NCBI GenBank assembly: GCA_016788585.1
Contig: JAEURP010000022.1
Coordinates: forward strand, 1-64,000
Source: Chthonomonas sp.
Lineage (GTDB): Bacteria; Armatimonadota; Fimbriimonadia; Fimbriimonadales; Fimbriimonadaceae
DNA: 64,000 bases
Reading direction: 5' to 3'
Part shown: one piece after another, positions 37,501-44,057 of the stretch
How positions within the stretch are numbered: the first letter of the stretch is position 1
Layout of the letters: the number at the start of each line of letters is the position of its first letter
Translations under genes and position numbers: made by a program
Notes under the pieces: model-generated
What the model was told of the DNA's origin: nothing
Databases searched by the model: none
The model's input: only the letters and a program-made list of their open reading frames with translations

Positions 37501-37741
37501 CGGCATTGCCGTCGTAGCTCGCGCTAAAGGCGATCCACTTGCCATCCGGGCTAAAGCGCGGATAGTTCTCGTTGGCGAGGTGACTGGTCAGTCGGCGGGC
37601 TTGACCGTCGTTGCGGTCCATGACCCAAAGATCAGAGGCGTAGTTGAAGACAATGGTGTCGCCATGAATGTCGGCATTCCGAAGAAGCCGCATTTCGGTT
37701 GGTGTGCCGGCGACGAGGGCAGCGAGAGCTAAAGTGAGCAT
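34577..37741 (-). CDS. Tricorn-type protease (TolB-like propellers, PDZ, S41 serine peptidase)
   Basis: 1054 residues with an N-terminal signal peptide (MLTLALAALVAGTPTEM), so probably periplasmic. Two beta-propellers built of TolB-like WD repeats (FSPDGKWIAFSASYDGNADV, WSPDGKLISYISDASG, WSPDGKYIGYTTQ) fill residues ~20-530. A tricorn core follows with GELGTGHAYVSGG (catalytic His ~714), a PDZ domain (LGELGVNVKDGDYLLEIDGV) and the S41 nucleophile NEYAGSGGDMLPW (Ser ~940). Homologues degrade peptides; in bacteria the substrates are mostly unknown. It stands alone, and its upstream region is filled with GGGAC repeats. Confidence 0.92.
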   Translation of the reverse strand: MLTLALAALVAGTPTEMRLLRNADIHGDTIVFNYASDLWVMDRNDGQARRLTSHLANENYPRFSPDGKWIAFSASYDGNADVFVVGIDGGEPKRLTFSGSPDLVLDWTPDGKIAFRTPHGSPTQRTTTLWTVSPNGGQATKTVLDEVADLSYSPDGGTIAFNRNNSHQFNWRRYRGGTQGKIAFYNFAKNTYEEIPSKLENRWQPLWVGGSVYYIGDKDFGTRNIWKYDIASKRETRITNFKDADIKNPSGDGKTMIWERNGYLETLDLASGKVDKVKAFIGSDFVVSRPQLRNFGNAVANFGISPTGARLAVEARGEIFSVPAKTGETRNLVNAPASRERMPEWSPDGKLISYISDASGEKQLYTRPQMGGEAKLHRVNNQISGYSWSPDGKYIGYTTQDYKLFLHEVATGKETLIARNDLQGGFSWDWAPNSDWIVYNKALPNLQGAIFMYNVAGNKSTQISEGYYSDNQVTFDQTGKYVYFTSTRTFNPSGGAFEFMMNMADGDRVYAIALSKDTTNPMLQPGDEEPTGEPAAGGGAPSGDAPKGTRVDLDGIAERIIPLPLPAGQYPVIVGLNNSVMVYTDGVLGMWSWPARQFLPIYQGGLTNLNLNAKRNKVAINTGAFVTLMNVGPGQDPASGRVNMSGVEYVWDPKAEWKQMFGEVWRWERDVFYDPKLLGLDWNAIGKQYEGMLPYVRHRADLNYILSMMVGELGTGHAYVSGGEMGPGAAGVAVGHLGADYEVVGNNVRFKKIYKGLSFEEGRRGPLGELGVNVKDGDYLLEIDGVKVDRDTDPSSLLQAKVGRTVVLTVNSSAASAGARKVRVRPIGDESELRYISWVEMNRAYVNKQSGGRIGYLHVPDTSTDGVIEFIKGFYSQTDKDAWVIDERFNGGGMIPTFFIEFLQREVVAGMKARDTDPIFFPTGKLSGPKTMLVNEYAGSGGDMLPWLFKQHKIGPLIGTRTWGGLVGIQGGVPLVDGGQVTAPGFGIYDPFKGEWVAENTGITPDIIIDNQPDELAKGLDPQLDRALAYLADELKKARKPLKVPPFPTAKPGQ

Positions 37742-37776
37742 AGGGCCTTGGTCGTAAGATTACCTGGGTGCATTGA

Positions 37777-37954
37777 GGGACATGGCTAGACTTGGCGGGA
37801 CGTTGAGGGACATTGTCTCCCCAAATTCCCTACAATCCACCTTCCCCTCAGGCTTCCCGGTTAGTGTACGAGGACGGGTACGCGATTAGTTGCGTGATTG
37901 GGACTTTGTTACGTGGAGGGACAATGACGGGACGTTGCTGGGCGTGGCTAGAAT
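37777..37954. repeat. GGGAC-core repeat array upstream of four-helix-bundle gene 1
   Basis: GGGAC cores at 37777, 37797, 37807, 37900, 37918 and 37929, plus the variant GGGCG at 37939, are mostly separated by 10, 11 or 20 bp with linkers of the type rTTGn (for example GGGACGTTGAGGGACATTG). The array covers much of the space between the tricorn-protease start and the next gene. The inner end GGGCGTGGCTA is mirrored by TAGCCACGTCCC downstream of the gene, forming imperfect inverted arms around it. Confidence 0.8.
37949..37954 (+). promoter_or_regulatory. -10-like hexamer TAGAAT before four-helix-bundle gene 1
   Basis: TAGAAT ends 5 nt before ATG 37960; the second copy of this gene has the same hexamer at the same distance (43581-43586). 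Confidence 0.5.
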
Positions 37955-37959
37955 GAGGC

Positions 37960-38571
37960 ATGGAGTACCAGCCGAAAGGTAAGTGGCACCACTTTCGTGA
38001 CCTTGAGGTTTGGCAACTAAGCAGGGCGCTTGTGCCCGACATTTACGCCTTCGCATCGAAGCTACCGACGAAAGATGGCTTTGCGTACCCTGAACAGCTT
38101 CGCCGCGCCGTCCTGTCAATCTCTCTAAACATCGCTGAGGGGCATGGTCGTCGCACGGAAGAGAATTTCGCGCAATTTCTTAGGATTTCGCTTGGTTCAC
38201 TCAATGAAGTCGAAGCCCTGCTTATTCTTGGAGCCGAGTTGGGTTACCTCACTGAATCCGAATTGAAAGCCTATGAAGACCGGATCCGCACCCTAGCTGT
38301 GAAGCTGAGCAACTTCATTTCAGTCCTGAATTCAAATGTCGTAAGGGAGCCTGAGGCTGACTACGAATCCGATAGCCACGTCCCGCCAAGTCCCTCAACG
38401 TCCAGCAACTGTCCCGCTACGTCCAGCTACTTCGCCTCTTTCTTCACAAAATTCAACGCATTCCCGTTGATGCAGAACCGCAGTCCGCTAGGCGCAGGCC
38501 CATCAGGGAAAACGTGCCCCAGGTGGCCGTCGCACTTCGCGCAAAGGACCTCGACACGGGTCATGCCGTAG
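37960..38571 (+). CDS. Four-helix-bundle protein (S23/TIGR02436-like), copy 1, stop codon lost
   Basis: Residues 1-138 match the 'four helix bundle' family related to 23S rRNA intervening-sequence proteins (FRDLEVWQLSRALVPDIYAF, then AVLSISLNIAEGHGRRT, then SLGSLNEVEALLILGAELGY). I count about 22 differences from copy 2 over 138 residues. Copy 2 ends GAC-codon-like GAT then TAG; here one T is missing (GATAGC), so the frame runs on for 65 extra residues, the last 145 bp being antisense to msrB. The ancestral end was about 38373. Family members bind nucleic acid or act as accessory proteins; the function here is unknown. Inverted GGGAC repeats flank it. Confidence 0.8.
   Translation: MEYQPKGKWHHFRDLEVWQLSRALVPDIYAFASKLPTKDGFAYPEQLRRAVLSISLNIAEGHGRRTEENFAQFLRISLGSLNEVEALLILGAELGYLTESELKAYEDRIRTLAVKLSNFISVLNSNVVREPEADYESDSHVPPSPSTSSNCPATSSYFASFFTKFNAFPLMQNRSPLGAGPSGKTCPRWPSHFAQRTSTRVMP
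38373..38430. repeat. GTCCC (reverse GGGAC) repeat array downstream of four-helix-bundle gene 1
   Basis: Cores run in the opposite orientation to the upstream array, about 10-11 bp apart: CGTCCCGCCA, AGTCCCTCAA, CGTCCAGCAA, TGTCCCGCTA, CGTCCAGCTA. The array begins at the ancestral stop of the gene and ends within the msrB stop codon, so it fits exactly between the two coding regions. Confidence 0.8.
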
Positions 38572-38984
38572 CTCCGATCCGTGCGAAACCAGACGTTCTT
38601 GCGGTCGACCGGGAGCAGGAATGACGGCCAGCCGGTGCCGCTGTTGAACTTATCGTCGCTCTTGAAGAGCGGCAGTTTGCAGCCTGCGCAATGGTAGGCG
38701 CCATCCAGTTTGTTGTCCTCGAGGATGCCGCAAAAGGCTGGATCGGTGCCGTGGCTTCGCAGGATTTTGTATTGATCGGGCGTCAGGCGCTTGCGCCATT
38801 CGGCGTCGGTCAGCACCACTTTGTCGTCGCGCTTCGGGCTCTTCTCTTCGGGCTTCAGGGTGTCCCAGGTCAATGTCTTCTCCTTGGAATTGTTGTTGTT
38901 GGCGGGCGGGTCGCCGCTGTTCATTGCAAACGTCGCGACCAGCGCCGCGATCCCCGCGATGGCGATTGCTCCAATAGTGTGCAT
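38427..38984 (-). CDS. msrB: Peptide-methionine (R)-S-oxide reductase, membrane-anchored or exported
   Basis: Repairs oxidised methionine (R form). The MsrB domain shows the zinc cysteine pairs CAGC and CAKC, the SGTGWPSF motif, GHLGHVFPDGP and the catalytic RFCINGNAL (Cys171 of 185). An N-terminal hydrophobic stretch (MHTIGAIAIAGIAALVATFA) is a signal peptide or anchor, so it works outside the cytoplasm. The ATG at 38984 is chosen since the longer frame adds non-family sequence. The stop codon is formed at the edge of the neighbouring repeat array. Confidence 0.93.
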   Translation of the reverse strand: MHTIGAIAIAGIAALVATFAMNSGDPPANNNNSKEKTLTWDTLKPEEKSPKRDDKVVLTDAEWRKRLTPDQYKILRSHGTDPAFCGILEDNKLDGAYHCAGCKLPLFKSDDKFNSGTGWPSFLLPVDRKNVWFRTDRSYGMTRVEVLCAKCDGHLGHVFPDGPAPSGLRFCINGNALNFVKKEAK

Positions 38985-39041
38985 CCTAATAATTACAATA
39001 CGCGTTTCGCACGTGAAGTGCCCGTGTTCATGCAACATTCA

Positions 39042-39068
39042 TGCTGGACGTTGCGGGACATTGTCTCT
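39042..39068. repeat. Partial GGGAC repeat
   Basis: CTGGACGTTGCGGGACATTGTC carries two cores ten bases apart with no opposite arm; it abuts the hairpin repeat that follows. Confidence 0.55.
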
Positions 39069-39159
39069 CCCCTCCCAAGATTGGGAGGGGTTGGGGGAGG
39101 GTTGATGGCATACCGCACGCTTTCAACCCTCTCCCGGCCTCTCCCATGCTTGGGAGAGG
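39069..39159 (-). repeat. Three-hairpin GGGAGG repeat, copy A
   Basis: On the minus strand this ~90-bp segment aligns by eye along its whole length with 60749-60837. It contains CCTCTCCC...GGGAGAGG, GGGTTGA...TCAACCC and CCCCTCCC...GGGAGGGG inverted repeats in the same order. It lies 35 bp past the stop of the FN3 gene (minus strand). Confidence 0.8.
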
Positions 39160-39194
39160 AGTTCGAACGCCTTACCAGGTCTTTGTACTACTAC

Positions 39195-39833
39195 TCACGC
39201 CGCTACCGAAGGGCCCTTCGCCTCCCACCCACCATAAATTGACGCATAAGTGCTGGCTAGACTAGTTTGGTTATTGACCGTCGCTGTCACATAGAAGACC
39301 TTAGAAACTCCCGGCGTGAAGTTCTCGAGCGTAATCTTGAGCTTTGTCGTTGCGCCGACGTTGACCCACGGCCCAGCTAAACCCTTCGCCCAAACCTTAA
39401 ACAACGCCGACCGTGAGTTGCCGCTCCGGTTCCATTTCAGCGTCACGCTACCATTACTATGCGCTTCGGCAACCAAGTCCGTCACTTCCTTCGGAGACGT
39501 ACGCCTTCCAAACTCGGGCCGAGGTGAGAAGCCTGCCTTGTTCAACAGCGCATTGTCGACATCCGGATCGGCATAGACATAACGGGAGACTTGGCGAAGG
39601 GTCTCCAACACTTCATCGCGCAATGCGTTCTTGGCCGCTGCCATGGCCCGGCTATTTGCCTCCGCCGCGACCGCAACCATGATGCTTTCGGAGTAGGCCT
39701 CATTGAGCGAAACCAGCAAGTCCACGATCGCTTCCGGCACGCCATATTGAGCGTGGTCGTCGATCAGCGTCTCCGTAATCTCACTCACCTTCGCACGAAG
39801 ACCAAGGTTGTTCAAGTTCGCAAAGTCGTTCAT
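39195..39833 (-). CDS. Helical-N-terminus plus FN3-domain protein, family member 2
   Basis: 212 residues, no signal peptide or membrane helix. Residues ~20-105 are helical (IDDHAQYGVPEAIVDLLVSL, then SRAMAAAKNALRDEVLETLR) and end in SRYVYADPDVDNALLNKAGF, which matches the start of the shortened copy at 101-568. Residues ~110-205 are FN3-like (SVTLKWNRSGN, FYVTATVNNQTS). It ends in VAA as do the relatives. Function unknown. It is isolated, with repeats on its 3' side and a 314-bp spacer on its 5' side. Confidence 0.7.
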   Translation of the reverse strand: MNDFANLNNLGLRAKVSEITETLIDDHAQYGVPEAIVDLLVSLNEAYSESIMVAVAAEANSRAMAAAKNALRDEVLETLRQVSRYVYADPDVDNALLNKAGFSPRPEFGRRTSPKEVTDLVAEAHSNGSVTLKWNRSGNSRSALFKVWAKGLAGPWVNVGATTKLKITLENFTPGVSKVFYVTATVNNQTSLASTYASIYGGWEAKGPSVAA

Positions 39834-40147
39834 TTATGCTCTTCTTATCGGCATTGCCGGGCGAATTCTGCAGGATGTAGAGTCATCCTTGCACCGCGGA
39901 ACGGCGCAATTGTTACGTGGCAACCGGGCAATGCAGCGTGGAGGGCTGTCATTGCAGCAGTCGGTGACCTCATTGCTGCTCGGAAAGCGGCGCGATGCAC
40001 TATGCAAGCCCCTCAGGGTTGAATGTGTGGAGCCGCGTGCCATTAAGCCGCCCGTTCAAGGCCCTAAAGTTTTGGGGAACCTGGCTAAACTCGCCCGCTT
40101 CTAAGTACCAGCAACATTTGTTGCTAATGCATTTATACGAGAAAACT
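39834..40147. other. 314-bp spacer between divergent genes
   Basis: No convincing gene. The 69-codon minus-strand frame at 39834-40043 has an unusual basic, cysteine-containing composition and no family look. A palindrome AGCAACATTTGTTGCT (40110-40125) sits just before a TTATAC hexamer (40132-40137), which may be an operator and -10 box for the WD40 gene starting at 40148. Confidence 0.4.
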
Positions 40148-42451
40148 ATGTTCATTCAAGCTCAATTCCTAAGGGCCCTGGCCATGGTCAGCTTGGCGAT
40201 GGGTGCCATTGGCATCGTGAAAGCGGTCTCACTGCCGTGGGACTGGCAGGTTCCAACCAATCAGCAGCCTTTGGCCGTCGCCTTCTCGGCTGACAGTCAG
40301 GTACTGGCCGTCTCATCGGCTGGCAACGCGGTCCGCTTCCTCGACCCCGTGACCCTCGGCCAGATCAAGTCAATCCCGACCTCGGGTTACAGTGAACGTA
40401 TCGCAATGAGTCCGAACGGAGCAACCCTTGCCACGATGCAGGGGAACAACGTCATTCTCCATGACGTAGCCTCGTGCTTGCCAATTCGCACTCTAACGGG
40501 CCACACAGGTGCTGTGAAAGACGTCAAGATTTCCGCTGATGGTATTCACGTCGTTACCGCAGCCGCCGATAACTCAGTCCGAGTTTGGGATTTGGATTCG
40601 GGCGTCCTGTTGCGAACCATAGCCTTTGCGGGCACAGGGACGACGGTAAGGCGCGTCGAAATTTCGCCCGATGGGCAAACGATTATGGCCTCGTCGACAA
40701 CCCACCAGGTCAAGACTTTTGCCCTTGCGACCGGTGATCCTGGAGTGCTGGCGACGACCTTCACGAGCCCACTCAATGAGTTTGCCTTTTCGCCAAATGG
40801 GCAGTTGGTAGCATTTGCCGTGGCCGCCACGTCGAACAAGGTTCACATTTACAATGCTTCGACTGGAGTCCTAGTCAGGTCTCATGATGCACCCGGACCA
40901 ACTTTGGTCGAGTTCTCGCCCGACTCTCAAAATGTCTCCGCGATCACGGGGGGCGGCATACTCTTGCGGTGGCTCACTTCCGATGGTAGTGAGTTGCCAA
41001 GCCTCTTCCCTGTGGGACCAGCAACGCCCTACGATTTCGCTTACGCTCCAAACGGACAGAGCTTTGTCGTAGTCCACCTCGATCAGGGGTCAGTCAGCCG
41101 CTTTGACGCCAACGCGCTAACTCAACAAAGCGTGACCTCCGGGCATACGATGAACCCGGCGGACATTGACGTATCATCAACGGGATTGGCGGCCACGGTG
41201 GAAACAAAATTCCAACTCAGCTTCTTAAACATCTGGAACGCAGCGACGGGCGCGCATGTTCGAACAATGCAACCGCTCGGCTCAAACTTGGTGGGCACCG
41301 TGTTCTCACCCGACGGCACCCGAGTCTTGAGCCTGGCAAACTCCGGCGGGATGGATTCGTTCCGTGTCAGCGATGGAGTAAGAGAATGGAGCTCTAGCTC
41401 AACTGGAAGTTTCGGTTCTCTGTCCGCTGCATGGCAGGCCGATGGGCAGTTCATTTTCAGAGGTTCTGCGGATGGATACGTGGTCAGACATAGCGCTGCT
41501 ACCGGATCCGCGGGTGGAGCGGTGGGTGGCATCGGCGGTGCAACAACCGACGTTGTCATATTGCCGAGCGGCCAGGGCCTTTTGGCTTCGAGGGACGACG
41601 GCAAGACTTGGCTTTTGCCCATCCCTTTGGCGGTCCCGACAGTGATTCACACAGGGCCCAACCAAGCGATTCACGACATCTCCATTTCGCCTTCTGGAAC
41701 TCAGTTCGCGGCAGGTGCGGCTGACGGAGCGATCAGGATGTGGAATGTCGGCACCGCGGCCGTCTTCAAGACCATCACGGGGCATACCGACGACGTGACA
41801 GCAGTTAACTATGCTCCAAGCGGCTATCTGATCAGCGCTTCGTATGATGGGACGATTCGCTATTGGAATCCGAAGTCAGGGCAACAGATTGCGATCATCG
41901 ATGGAGTTGTGGGGTCTCCGACCTCTATGAAATTAGCGGCAGACGCGCGACACTTCTACATCGCGGGCAACATCGCTGGCCGGGCCAGCAACCCGATTCA
42001 GATGGTTTCCAGCGAATTGACACTGAGTCAAACGAGCCCGACCTTTGCGACTTCTCGGATGATTAACTACACAGTTAAGCAGGGAGCAACGACGCTGGCA
42101 TCTGGCTCGGTATCCACGAGTGCACCGACACTTTCTGTGTACATTCCGCTGGACGCTGGCCTGAGCGGAAGCGTCTCGGTTCAGTTCGAGGGCGCACACT
42201 TCCTCAGAAAATCGGTGCCGTTGACGCTCTCTGGGACCGACATGAGTCTGGGTAGCGTGGCCCTCGCAAATGGCGACGCCGATGACTCCGGCGAAGTGGA
42301 TGCAGCCGACATCGATCAGATCATTAGCGACTTTGGCGATGTATGGCCCGGCGGCATTGGCAATCCTTGGAGCGATCTCGATTGCAACGGTGAAGTCGAC
42401 GCGGGAGACATCGATCTTGCGATTGCCAACTTCGGACAGTCCGATCAGTAA
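40148..42451 (+). CDS. Secreted WD40-repeat protein with paired dockerin-like C-terminus
   Basis: 767 residues; signal peptide MFIQAQFLRALAMVSLAMGA. At least a dozen WD40-like blades follow (FSADSQVLAVSSAGNAVRFL, ISADGIHVVTAAADNSVRVW, ISPSGTQFAAGAADGAIRMW, YAPSGYLISASYDGTIRYW), enough for two propellers. After ~residue 620 comes the shared beta-sandwich (MINYTVKQGATTLASGSVST to HFLRKSVPLTLSG), then two EF-hand-like repeats (NGDADDSGEVDAADIDQI and DCNGEVDAGDIDLAIANFG). The longer frame from 39995 has no signal-like start. The C-terminus equals that of four other proteins in the window. Confidence 0.82.
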   Translation: MFIQAQFLRALAMVSLAMGAIGIVKAVSLPWDWQVPTNQQPLAVAFSADSQVLAVSSAGNAVRFLDPVTLGQIKSIPTSGYSERIAMSPNGATLATMQGNNVILHDVASCLPIRTLTGHTGAVKDVKISADGIHVVTAAADNSVRVWDLDSGVLLRTIAFAGTGTTVRRVEISPDGQTIMASSTTHQVKTFALATGDPGVLATTFTSPLNEFAFSPNGQLVAFAVAATSNKVHIYNASTGVLVRSHDAPGPTLVEFSPDSQNVSAITGGGILLRWLTSDGSELPSLFPVGPATPYDFAYAPNGQSFVVVHLDQGSVSRFDANALTQQSVTSGHTMNPADIDVSSTGLAATVETKFQLSFLNIWNAATGAHVRTMQPLGSNLVGTVFSPDGTRVLSLANSGGMDSFRVSDGVREWSSSSTGSFGSLSAAWQADGQFIFRGSADGYVVRHSAATGSAGGAVGGIGGATTDVVILPSGQGLLASRDDGKTWLLPIPLAVPTVIHTGPNQAIHDISISPSGTQFAAGAADGAIRMWNVGTAAVFKTITGHTDDVTAVNYAPSGYLISASYDGTIRYWNPKSGQQIAIIDGVVGSPTSMKLAADARHFYIAGNIAGRASNPIQMVSSELTLSQTSPTFATSRMINYTVKQGATTLASGSVSTSAPTLSVYIPLDAGLSGSVSVQFEGAHFLRKSVPLTLSGTDMSLGSVALANGDADDSGEVDAADIDQIISDFGDVWPGGIGNPWSDLDCNGEVDAGDIDLAIANFGQSDQ

Positions 42452-42480
42452 AGCCATCGCTTGAGCAAGTAAGCGACACG

Positions 42481-42531
42481 GCCCCTCCTAAACTGGGAGG
42501 GGCTGGTCCCGCCAAGTCCCGCTCCTGCGGG
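42481..42531. repeat. Hairpin plus partial GTCCC repeat
   Basis: A GCCCCTCC/GGAGGGGC hairpin (42481-42503), followed by GGTCCCGCCAAGTCCCGC with two reverse cores ten bases apart and a CCCGC/GCGGG hairpin. It lies directly downstream of the WD40 gene and could also end its transcript. Confidence 0.55.
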
Positions 42532-42542
42532 GCGGCAACCGC

Positions 42543-42548
42543 TAAACT
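42543..42548 (+). promoter_or_regulatory. -10-like hexamer TAAACT before the GNAT gene
   Basis: TAAACT ends 7 nt before ATG 42556 and no ribosome-binding site is present, consistent with a leaderless mRNA. Confidence 0.45.
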
Positions 42549-42555
42549 AACCCCC

Positions 42556-43515
42556 ATGGTTGCCGAACTCCAATATCAAGAACTCAGCGAACTCGCTCAC
42601 TTTGAGCGGGCGGCGGCGTTGCGCAACCAGTATGTGTGGATGGCGCCCGTGACCGGCGAGCAGTTGCAGGACTATGCCGCGCGGTTCCCGGAGGGCGTGG
42701 ACAAGAGGGCCGGGCTCTTTGCCGACACTGCAGATCGCGGTTATGTGCGCGTTGTGCAAGCGTTTTGGACCCACGACGAGGGGCTTTACACGAACAGCAT
42801 TTCGTATGACGAGGCGTCATACAGCGACGCGCTCGGTGACTTCCTCATCAAGAAGTCAGAAGAATTCGCGCGTGAATTCGGCGCGACGACGATGACTGCG
42901 TGGTTGCACAGCGATCGGCCCGAGTTGATTCAGGCCTATATGCGCGCTGGCTACGAGCCGGGGCAGATCAATCCGATGTCAGCGCTGAAACTAAGCGACT
43001 TCGACCCAACGCCGTACCTTGAGAACATCGAGGAAGTGAAAGCAAATGGCTATGAGCTGACCACGGTGGCCGTGCTGAAGGATCGCGAGCCAGAGCGCTG
43101 GGAGCACATGTACTGGCGGCACGACATGGACATCATGGCCGACGTTCCGCTGCCGGAGCCGTTTGTGGACATTCCGTTCGAGACCTTCAAGCAGGACCTC
43201 GCGGCGAAGGACACGGACCTGTCGCTTCTCTTCATAGCGATGAAGGACGGCGAGATCGCCGGTGGATCCGGCCTGATGCAAAACCTCGTGGACCGCACGA
43301 TTGGTAACACAGGTTTGACGGGCACTCATCGCGCACACCGCCGCCAAAAGCTAGCGACTGCGATGAAGGTGACGGCGCTGATGGAAGCCAAATCACGCGG
43401 CATGGAGATGATCTTCACCGACAACGAGGAGAAGAATCCGATGCTGCGTTTGAACGAAGCGCTGGGGTTCAAGCCGGTCCTTTACATGCAGGAGTATCGG
43501 CGCCAGCTAACGTAG
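42556..43515 (+). CDS. GNAT family N-acetyltransferase, two-domain form
   Basis: 319 residues, with an N-terminal acetyltransferase-like half (LRNQYVWMAPVTGEQ, FAREFGATTMTAWLHSDRPE, LIQAYMRAGYEPGQ) and a C-terminal GNAT half (LLFIAMKDGEIAGGSGLM, NTGLTGTHRAHRRQKLATAM, IFTDNEEKNPMLRLNEALGF). The second half has the acetyl-CoA loop as a modified RxxGxA (HRAHRRQKLA). Acceptor unknown. The stop codon abuts a GGGAC repeat arm. Confidence 0.82.
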   Translation: MVAELQYQELSELAHFERAAALRNQYVWMAPVTGEQLQDYAARFPEGVDKRAGLFADTADRGYVRVVQAFWTHDEGLYTNSISYDEASYSDALGDFLIKKSEEFAREFGATTMTAWLHSDRPELIQAYMRAGYEPGQINPMSALKLSDFDPTPYLENIEEVKANGYELTTVAVLKDREPERWEHMYWRHDMDIMADVPLPEPFVDIPFETFKQDLAAKDTDLSLLFIAMKDGEIAGGSGLMQNLVDRTIGNTGLTGTHRAHRRQKLATAMKVTALMEAKSRGMEMIFTDNEEKNPMLRLNEALGFKPVLYMQEYRRQLT

Positions 43516-43562
43516 CGGGACAGTGGCGGGACGATCGCTGGACATTGAGGGACGGTTGCTCG
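43512..43562. repeat. GGGAC repeat, left inverted arm of the four-helix-bundle element 2
   Basis: Cores GCGGGACAGTG, GCGGGACGATC, CTGGACATTG and AGGGACGGTTG lie 10-11 bp apart, beginning at the GNAT stop codon. The inner 16 bp TTGAGGGACGGTTGCT (43545-43560) are the exact reverse complement of 44007-44022 on the far side of the gene. Confidence 0.88.
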
Positions 43563-43580
43563 TGCCCACTAAACTTTGGT

Positions 43581-43586
43581 TAGAAT
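43581..43586 (+). promoter_or_regulatory. -10-like hexamer TAGAAT before four-helix-bundle gene 2
   Basis: TAGAAT ends 5 nt before ATG 43592, the same spacing as at copy 1 although the surrounding sequence differs. Confidence 0.5.
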
Positions 43587-43591
43587 GAGCC

Positions 43592-44008
43592 ATGGAGTAC
43601 CAGCCTAAGGGAAAGTGGCATCACTTCCGCGACCTTGAGGTCTGGAAGTTGAGCCGCGCACTGGTTCCTGACATTTACATATTCACTGCCCAACTTCCCG
43701 CGAAGGACGGCTTCGCTTATCCTGAGCAGCTTCGTCGCGCCGTTCTCTCCATCTCACTCAACATTGCCGAGGGCCATGGGCGGCGCACTGAAAAGTACTT
43801 CGCCCAATTCCTGCGAACCTCTCTCGGCTCATTGAATGAAGTCGAGGCACTATTGATCCTGGGAGTCGAGTTGGGTTACCTGAGCGGGGATGAGATGGGA
43901 GCTTATGAAGCTCGTATTCGTAACCTCGCGGTGAAGCTCAGTAACTTTATTTCTGCGCTGAACTCAAACGTTGTTAGAGAGACTGCAGCTGAGTACGAAC
44001 CCGATTAG
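43592..44008 (+). CDS. Four-helix-bundle protein (S23/TIGR02436-like), copy 2, intact
   Basis: 138 residues, all helical, with the family landmarks FRDLEVWKLSRALVPDIYIF, AVLSISLNIAEGHGRRTEKY, SLGSLNEVEALLILGVELGY and a last helix NLAVKLSNFISALNSN. Most differences from copy 1 at DNA level are synonymous, so the protein has been kept under selection. The family includes proteins in 23S rRNA intervening sequences and is structurally like the Avd accessory protein of diversity-generating retroelements; no reverse transcriptase is near. The stop codon overlaps the right inverted repeat arm. Confidence 0.85.
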   Translation: MEYQPKGKWHHFRDLEVWKLSRALVPDIYIFTAQLPAKDGFAYPEQLRRAVLSISLNIAEGHGRRTEKYFAQFLRTSLGSLNEVEALLILGVELGYLSGDEMGAYEARIRNLAVKLSNFISALNSNVVRETAAEYEPD

Positions 44009-44055
44009 CAACCGTCCCTCAATTGTCCCTCCACGTCCCGCCATGTCACGCCATC
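44007..44055. repeat. GTCCC repeat, right inverted arm of the four-helix-bundle element 2
   Basis: AGCAACCGTCCCTCAA then TTGTCCCTCC, ACGTCCCGCC and ATGTCACGCC: the reverse-orientation partner of 43512-43562. It runs from the four-helix-bundle stop codon to 2 bp before the stop of the convergent beta-lactamase-like gene. Confidence 0.88.
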
Positions 44056-44057
44056 GT

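Noticed and set aside
39834-40147. Riboswitch in the long spacer before the WD40 gene
   Set aside because: No conserved riboswitch core could be recognised; only a short palindrome and a -10-like box were seen.
37960-44008. Diversity-generating retroelement, because four-helix-bundle proteins resemble Avd
   Set aside because: No reverse transcriptase, template repeat or variable repeat was found nearby.
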